Source: Streptomyces sp. MA5143a (GTDB lineage: Bacteria; Actinomycetota; Actinomycetes; Streptomycetales; Streptomycetaceae). Taken from it: a DNA stretch of 64,000 nt. The DNA is taken from contig NZ_OLMK01000014.1 of assembly GCF_900290235.1 (NCBI RefSeq), forward strand, positions 1 to 64,000, read 5' to 3'. Below, in pieces: positions 60,666 through 64,000 of the stretch. Below the pieces are notes generated by a model. It was not told where the DNA came from, searched no databases, and saw only the letters and a program-made list of their open reading frames with translations. Every line of letters begins with the position of its first letter. Within the stretch, counting starts at the first letter, position 1. The translations under genes and the position numbers were made by a program.

Positions 60666-61105
60666 CGCCGTGCCCTTCCCTTGATCTCGTCGACGTCCGC
60701 CTTGACGCTGTCGAGCGCCTGTTCGGGCTTGGGCGGGGTCGCCCGCCTGAGCTGGGCGCGTCCGACGGCGGCCAGGACGGCCGCGATCACGAACAGCACG
60801 CCCATCACGATGAGCGCGGCGGCCCACACGTCCACGATCAGGGAGAACGCCGCGACGGCGGCGCCGGCCATCGTCATGAACCCGACGTAGGCGACGGCTC
60901 CGGCCGCACCCAGCAGCCCGCCGCCGCGCCCCGCGCGCCGCCCCTTCTCGGCCAGCTCCTCCTTGGCGAGGGCCATCTCCTGGCGCACGAGCAGGGAGAG
61001 CTGTTCGGTGGCCTGTCCCACCAGCTCCCCCACGGAGTGGTGATCCTGCGCGCGTGCCCCGGAACGCGCGGCTCGGTCCGGCCTGGTTTCGAGGGTCCCG
61101 GTCAC
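60662..61105 (-). CDS. phage holin superfamily III/VI-type membrane protein (actinobacterial holin-X)
   Basis: A 147-residue protein: a soluble N-terminal part with a coiled-coil-like stretch (EQLSLLVRQEMALAKEELAEKGRRAG, residues 34-60), two membrane helices (about 64-86 and 92-114), and a charged tail. Despite the Pfam name, there is no phage context; it is a common housekeeping envelope protein pair with DUF3618. ATG 61105. Confidence 0.85.
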   Translation of the reverse strand: MTGTLETRPDRAARSGARAQDHHSVGELVGQATEQLSLLVRQEMALAKEELAEKGRRAGRGGGLLGAAGAVAYVGFMTMAGAAVAAFSLIVDVWAAALIVMGVLFVIAAVLAAVGRAQLRRATPPKPEQALDSVKADVDEIKGRARR

Positions 61106-61223
61106 AGTTCCGCCTCCTCACCTCTCGGGAGACCCCGAGTACCCGGACGGACCCACGCTAGGCAGCCGACCTCCACGGCAATTCCTCGTAGCAGAGCTTC
61201 CGCATACCACGTAGAAGAATTAA

Positions 61224-61235
61224 GTGGAGCTTCAC
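61224..61235. promoter_or_regulatory. GTGGAGCTTCAC inverted repeat upstream of the DapA-family gene
   Basis: An imperfect 12-bp palindrome in an AT-rich stretch 26 bases before the start at 61261, where a -10 or operator would be expected. Confidence 0.35.
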
Positions 61236-61260
61236 AATGCGCACGTCGAGACTACCCCCC

Positions 61261-62169
61261 ATGACCACCACCTCGCACCGCCACCGCCCCGCCCCCTTCG
61301 GCCGCGCCCTCTGCGCGATGATCACCCCGTTCACCCCGAGCGGGGCGCTCGACCTCGACGGGGCCGAGCGGCTCGCCGACCGGCTGGTGGCGGAGGGCTG
61401 CGAGGGACTGGTCCTGTCCGGTACGACGGGTGAGGCGCCGACGACGACGGACGCGGAGAAGGCGGAGCTGATCCGCGCGGTCCGGGCGGCGGTCGGGGAC
61501 CGGGCCACGATCGTGGCGGGCGTCGGCACCTATGACACCCGGCACACCGTGGAGCTGGCCCTGGCGGCCGAGAAGGCGGGCGCGGACGGCCTGTTGGCGG
61601 TCACTCCGTACTACAGCAGGCCCCCGCAGGACGCAGTCGAGGCCCACTTCCGTGAACTCGCCGACCGCTGCGGCCTCCCGCTCGCCCTGTATGACATCCC
61701 CGGCCGCACCGGCACCCGGATCGAACCGCCGACCATGATCCGTCTCGCGGCCCACCCCCGGATCGTGGCCGTGAAGGACTGCGCGTACGACCTCCTCGGG
61801 ACCCAGAAGGTGCTGGCGGAGACGGACCTGGCGTACTACACGGGCTGCGACGAGTACGTCCTGGCGCTGTACGCGCTCGGCGGCGCGGGCTACATCGGCA
61901 CCGTCGCCAACGCCGCGCCCCGTCACTTCCGGTCGATCGTGGACGCGTTCGACCGGGGCGACACCGCGGAGGCCGCACGGTTGCAGCGGGCGGCGGTCCC
62001 GCTCACGGAGGCGATGATGGCCTCCGGCCTGCCCGGCACCGTCACGGCGAAGGCCCTGCTCGGGCGGCTCGGCCTGCCCGCGGGCCCGGTCCGGGCACCG
62101 CTGCGGCCCGCCGGCCGAGAGGTGACCGACGGGCTGCTTCGGGCGTACGAAGCCCTGGTCGCCGCCTGA
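61261..62169 (+). CDS. dihydrodipicolinate synthase-family protein, DapA-like
   Basis: A 302-residue class I lyase with the DapA loop SGTTGEAPTTTDAEK, Tyr-133-type residues in TPYYSRP, YDIPGRTG, and the Schiff-base Lys172 in VAVKDC. It resembles true 4-hydroxy-tetrahydrodipicolinate synthase more than the two other family members in the window, so a lysine/diaminopimelate role is possible; lone duplicates also act in other pathways. ATG 61261. A bidirectional terminator follows. Confidence 0.85.
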   Translation: MTTTSHRHRPAPFGRALCAMITPFTPSGALDLDGAERLADRLVAEGCEGLVLSGTTGEAPTTTDAEKAELIRAVRAAVGDRATIVAGVGTYDTRHTVELALAAEKAGADGLLAVTPYYSRPPQDAVEAHFRELADRCGLPLALYDIPGRTGTRIEPPTMIRLAAHPRIVAVKDCAYDLLGTQKVLAETDLAYYTGCDEYVLALYALGGAGYIGTVANAAPRHFRSIVDAFDRGDTAEAARLQRAAVPLTEAMMASGLPGTVTAKALLGRLGLPAGPVRAPLRPAGREVTDGLLRAYEALVAA

Positions 62170-62176
62170 GGAGGCA

Positions 62177-62199
62177 CGCCCCCGCGGTCGGCGGGGGCG
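62177..62199. terminator. bidirectional terminator after the DapA-family gene
   Basis: Perfect 9-bp arms CGCCCCCGC (62177-62185) and GCGGGGGCG (62191-62199) with a 5-base loop, between convergent stops. Confidence 0.8.
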
Positions 62200-62242
62200 G
62201 CGCACGTCCCGGCAGTCGGCGGAGGCGGCGCGGCCCCGCTGG

Positions 62243-63460
62243 TCAGCGGGTGGCGAAGACCGGGCTCCAGCGGCCGGCGGCGCCGTCGTTGCCCTTGCGG
62301 GCGCCGCTGAGCGGGAGCGTCGTGTCGCTGCCGATGGTGACGAGCACCAGGGCGTTGTGGAACTCGTTGTCCCCGGGAGTGATGTCCCAGGCGATGAGCC
62401 GCTTGTTGTCGACCCAGGAGAGCAGTCGCTGCCCGGGCACCTTGTGGAGGGGCTTGCCGGTGCGGGGGTCGAGGATCCAGGAGGCGGTCGTTTTGGCGCC
62501 GCCCGCGAAGCCGCCGGCCGCGAGCCTGCCGTCCGGGGAGAGCCGTGCGTCGACCATCCAGTGCAGATACATCTCGTCCGGCGGCGCGGGGACCCTGTTG
62601 CCCTTGAGGTCGTAGTACTGCTGATGCGGCTCCTCGGTCAGCCCGGTGTACACCGAAGTGGCCTCGCCGCTGAAGGAGAAGTCCTGGCGAGCGTTGAGGA
62701 GCCCCTCCCGGTCCTCGGTGACCTTGCTCCAGTCGGCCTTCCCGGAGTCGACGTCCACGACGTAGAACCCGGTCCGGTGGGACGCGTGGTCCGGTTCGTA
62801 GTCGTTGTTCTTGCCGTCGCCGTCGGAGTCGTAGTCCACCCTGGTGAGGAGGTCGGGGTTCTGGCTGTACGTGGTGGCGACGAGCTTGCCGCCGTCGGAC
62901 GAGAACTCGACGCCCGCGACGCCCCGGTCGACCGGGATCCAGCGGTCCACCTCGCCGGTGAGGAGGTCGAGCAGGCCGATCCGCTTGACCGGCAGGTCCC
63001 GCTCCAGGACGGCGGCGGTCCGCATTCCGGGGGCGACCGAGACCACGGACCAGCGGTCGTCCTTCATGTACTTGTCGGTCCGCTGGTCGAGGATCCGATA
63101 CGTACGCTGTCTGACCGCGGTGTCCTCGGACGCCTTGACCGTGGAGTACGTGTAGTACGCGGCCAGCGCCACGTCCCCGGCGGCGATCAGGTCGCGCGGA
63201 GGCGACTGGTCGGGGTGGGCGATGATGTCACTCTTGTTCATCTCGCTGGCGAGCCGCACCTCGTCCTTGCCGGACTCCAGCAGCGGCACGGCGACCGCGA
63301 CGGCGACCACGGCGGCGGTCGCCGCGGCGACGGTGGCGATCCTGCGGGTACGGCGTCGGCGCCGCACGTTCAGCACGCGGTCGGCGAAGCCGGGCTCCAG
63401 CGGCGGTTGTTCGGCGGCCTGCTCCCGCAGGGAGTCGCGCACCAGTTCGTCGACGTTCAT
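62243..63460 (-). CDS. membrane-anchored beta-propeller-like protein coupled to a sigma factor
   Basis: A 405-residue protein. The N-terminal 40 residues are cytoplasmic and Arg-rich (LVRDSLREQAAEQPPLEPGFADRVLNVRRRRRTRR), then one membrane helix (about residues 41-61), then an exported region with WD/TolB-like repeats (MRTAAVLERDLPVKRIGLLDLLTGEVDRW, DARLSPDGRLAAGGFAGG) and an acidic DSDGDGKNNDYEPD calcium-like loop. It starts inside the sigma gene (ATGA overlap at 63457-63460). Probably the regulatory partner of the sigma factor; no zinc finger is present. Confidence 0.75.
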   Translation of the reverse strand: MNVDELVRDSLREQAAEQPPLEPGFADRVLNVRRRRRTRRIATVAAATAAVVAVAVAVPLLESGKDEVRLASEMNKSDIIAHPDQSPPRDLIAAGDVALAAYYTYSTVKASEDTAVRQRTYRILDQRTDKYMKDDRWSVVSVAPGMRTAAVLERDLPVKRIGLLDLLTGEVDRWIPVDRGVAGVEFSSDGGKLVATTYSQNPDLLTRVDYDSDGDGKNNDYEPDHASHRTGFYVVDVDSGKADWSKVTEDREGLLNARQDFSFSGEATSVYTGLTEEPHQQYYDLKGNRVPAPPDEMYLHWMVDARLSPDGRLAAGGFAGGAKTTASWILDPRTGKPLHKVPGQRLLSWVDNKRLIAWDITPGDNEFHNALVLVTIGSDTTLPLSGARKGNDGAAGRWSPVFATR

Positions 63461-64000
63461 GGACGCACCTCCACGGGCGAGAAGTCACGGGAAGGCCGCT
63501 GCTCGACCGCGGCCCGGCCGAGACCGGCCAGTTCGGGCGCGAGTTCCCGCAGCCGGGCGAGGGAGCGGTGGGTGGTGGACCGGACGGTCCCGACGGAGCA
63601 GCCGAGGATGCGGGCCACGTCCGCCTCGGGCAGGTCCTCGAAGTAGCGCAGCACGAGCATGGTCCTCTGCCGTGCGGTCAGCCGGGCGAGCGCGCCGCGC
63701 ATCACCAGGCGCAGTTCCACCCCGGCCACGCCGTCGGCGGCGCCGCTCTCGGGCAGCTCGGCGACGGTGACCTCCCTGCGACGCCATTTCAGCCGCCAGC
63801 GGCTGATCTGCTGCCGGTACAGGATCTGCCGTACGTACGCCTCGGGCTCGTCGATCCGCTGCCAGCGGCCGGCGGCCTTGATGAGCGCGTTCTGCAGCAG
63901 GTCCTCGGCGGCGTGCCGGTCGCCGCCGCTGAGCAGTACGGCGGTCTTCAGCAGCGCCGACGACCGCCCGGCCACGAACTCACGGAAACTCTCCTGACCT
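63457..64000 (-). CDS. SigE-family ECF sigma factor, 5' end beyond the right edge
   Basis: The frame remains open to the window edge (QESFREFVAGRSSALLKTAVLL upstream of the GTG at 63975), and relatives begin at the ESFREFV block, so the true start is off the window. Sigma2 (AAEDLLQNALIKAAGRWQRI, then YVRQILYRQQISRW) and sigma4 (LTARQRTMLVLRYFEDLPEADVARILGCSVGTVRSTTHRSLARLREL) are intact. Coupled to the membrane protein gene by a 4-base overlap, repeating the arrangement at 16274-17745. Confidence 0.88.
   Translation of the reverse strand, partial: GQESFREFVAGRSSALLKTAVLLSGGDRHAAEDLLQNALIKAAGRWQRIDEPEAYVRQILYRQQISRWRLKWRRREVTVAELPESGAADGVAGVELRLVMRGALARLTARQRTMLVLRYFEDLPEADVARILGCSVGTVRSTTHRSLARLRELAPELAGLGRAAVEQRPSRDFSPVEVRP

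Noticed and set aside
60662..61105. Prophage signal from a holin-like protein
   Set aside because: No other phage genes are present; this holin-like plus DUF3618 pair is a common actinomycete envelope gene pair.
1..64000. CRISPR array, rRNA operon or integrated element with att sites
   Set aside because: No evenly spaced direct repeats with unique spacers, no rRNA sequence, and no integrase gene were found. Tandem repeats seen (44107-44130, 26627-26690) are too short and imperfect.

Overview
The window is chromosomal DNA from a high-GC actinomycete, almost certainly a Streptomyces. The coding sequences have strongly GC-biased third positions. GTG and TTG starts behind GGAGG-type ribosome sites are common. 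The gene content is typical of the genus: ectoine operon, SigE-family sigma factors, Tat-exported enzymes, and an MsiK-style sugar transporter without its own ATPase.

Layout. 1-1502: a TnpB-related gene running off the left edge, apparently missing an internal segment, next to an orphan coding remnant. 1937-5232: the ectoine/hydroxyectoine operon ectABCD behind a 430-base leader with two stem-loops, closed by a strong terminator. 5334-12905: an ECF sigma factor with a zinc-finger/mycothiol-isomerase-like anti-sigma protein, small metabolic genes, and a ketoglutarate-semialdehyde dehydrogenase divergent from an IclR regulator. 12997-17745: a penicillin-binding protein, an AzgA-type purine permease, and a sigma factor coupled to a membrane protein.

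17900-37342 is a pectin-use locus. It encodes a rhamnogalacturonan lyase, two PL9 pectate lyases, two pectin methylesterases, a PL1 pectate lyase, a rhamnogalacturonan acetylesterase, an ABC importer (binding protein plus two permeases), a cytoplasmic GH43, a DUF6807 protein, a Gfo/Idh oxidoreductase, an IlvD/Edd dehydratase, a DHDPS-family enzyme and a GntR regulator. At 39216-42405 a 5-dehydro-4-deoxyglucarate dehydratase and a likely uronate dehydrogenase extend this to oxidative galacturonate breakdown, whose last step the dehydrogenase at 10457-12040 could supply. A true ACC deaminase with its own GntR regulator (44130-45982), together with pectin use, suggests a plant-associated lifestyle.

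The most notable region is 46090-48150. A bacterial Ro60 (TROVE plus vWA) gene is preceded on the same strand by three tandem Y-RNA-like elements. All three share one architecture: outer stem, GUGCG(A/C)A internal loop, inner stem with a mismatch at the fourth pair, and a 3' GAUCUC. Two carry circularly permuted tRNA-like modules. One of these includes an Asn-type anticodon loop and an ACCA in the acceptor loop; the other keeps a long class II variable arm. The middle element has no tRNA module.

48182-64000 holds a PhoX-type phosphatase with a PHO-box-like repeat, a large conserved hypothetical protein, a secreted endonuclease/exonuclease/phosphatase-fold protein, an ArsR/SRPBCC pair, a monooxygenase-like protein, a YihY/BrkB membrane protein, a Baeyer-Villiger-type monooxygenase with a patatin-like protein divergent from a TetR regulator, two small coupled envelope proteins, a DapA-family enzyme, and a SigE-family sigma factor/membrane protein pair leaving the right edge. 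At least five copies of a dispersed palindromic intergenic repeat lie between genes. All functional assignments come from reading the sequence and from family knowledge; no database search was run.
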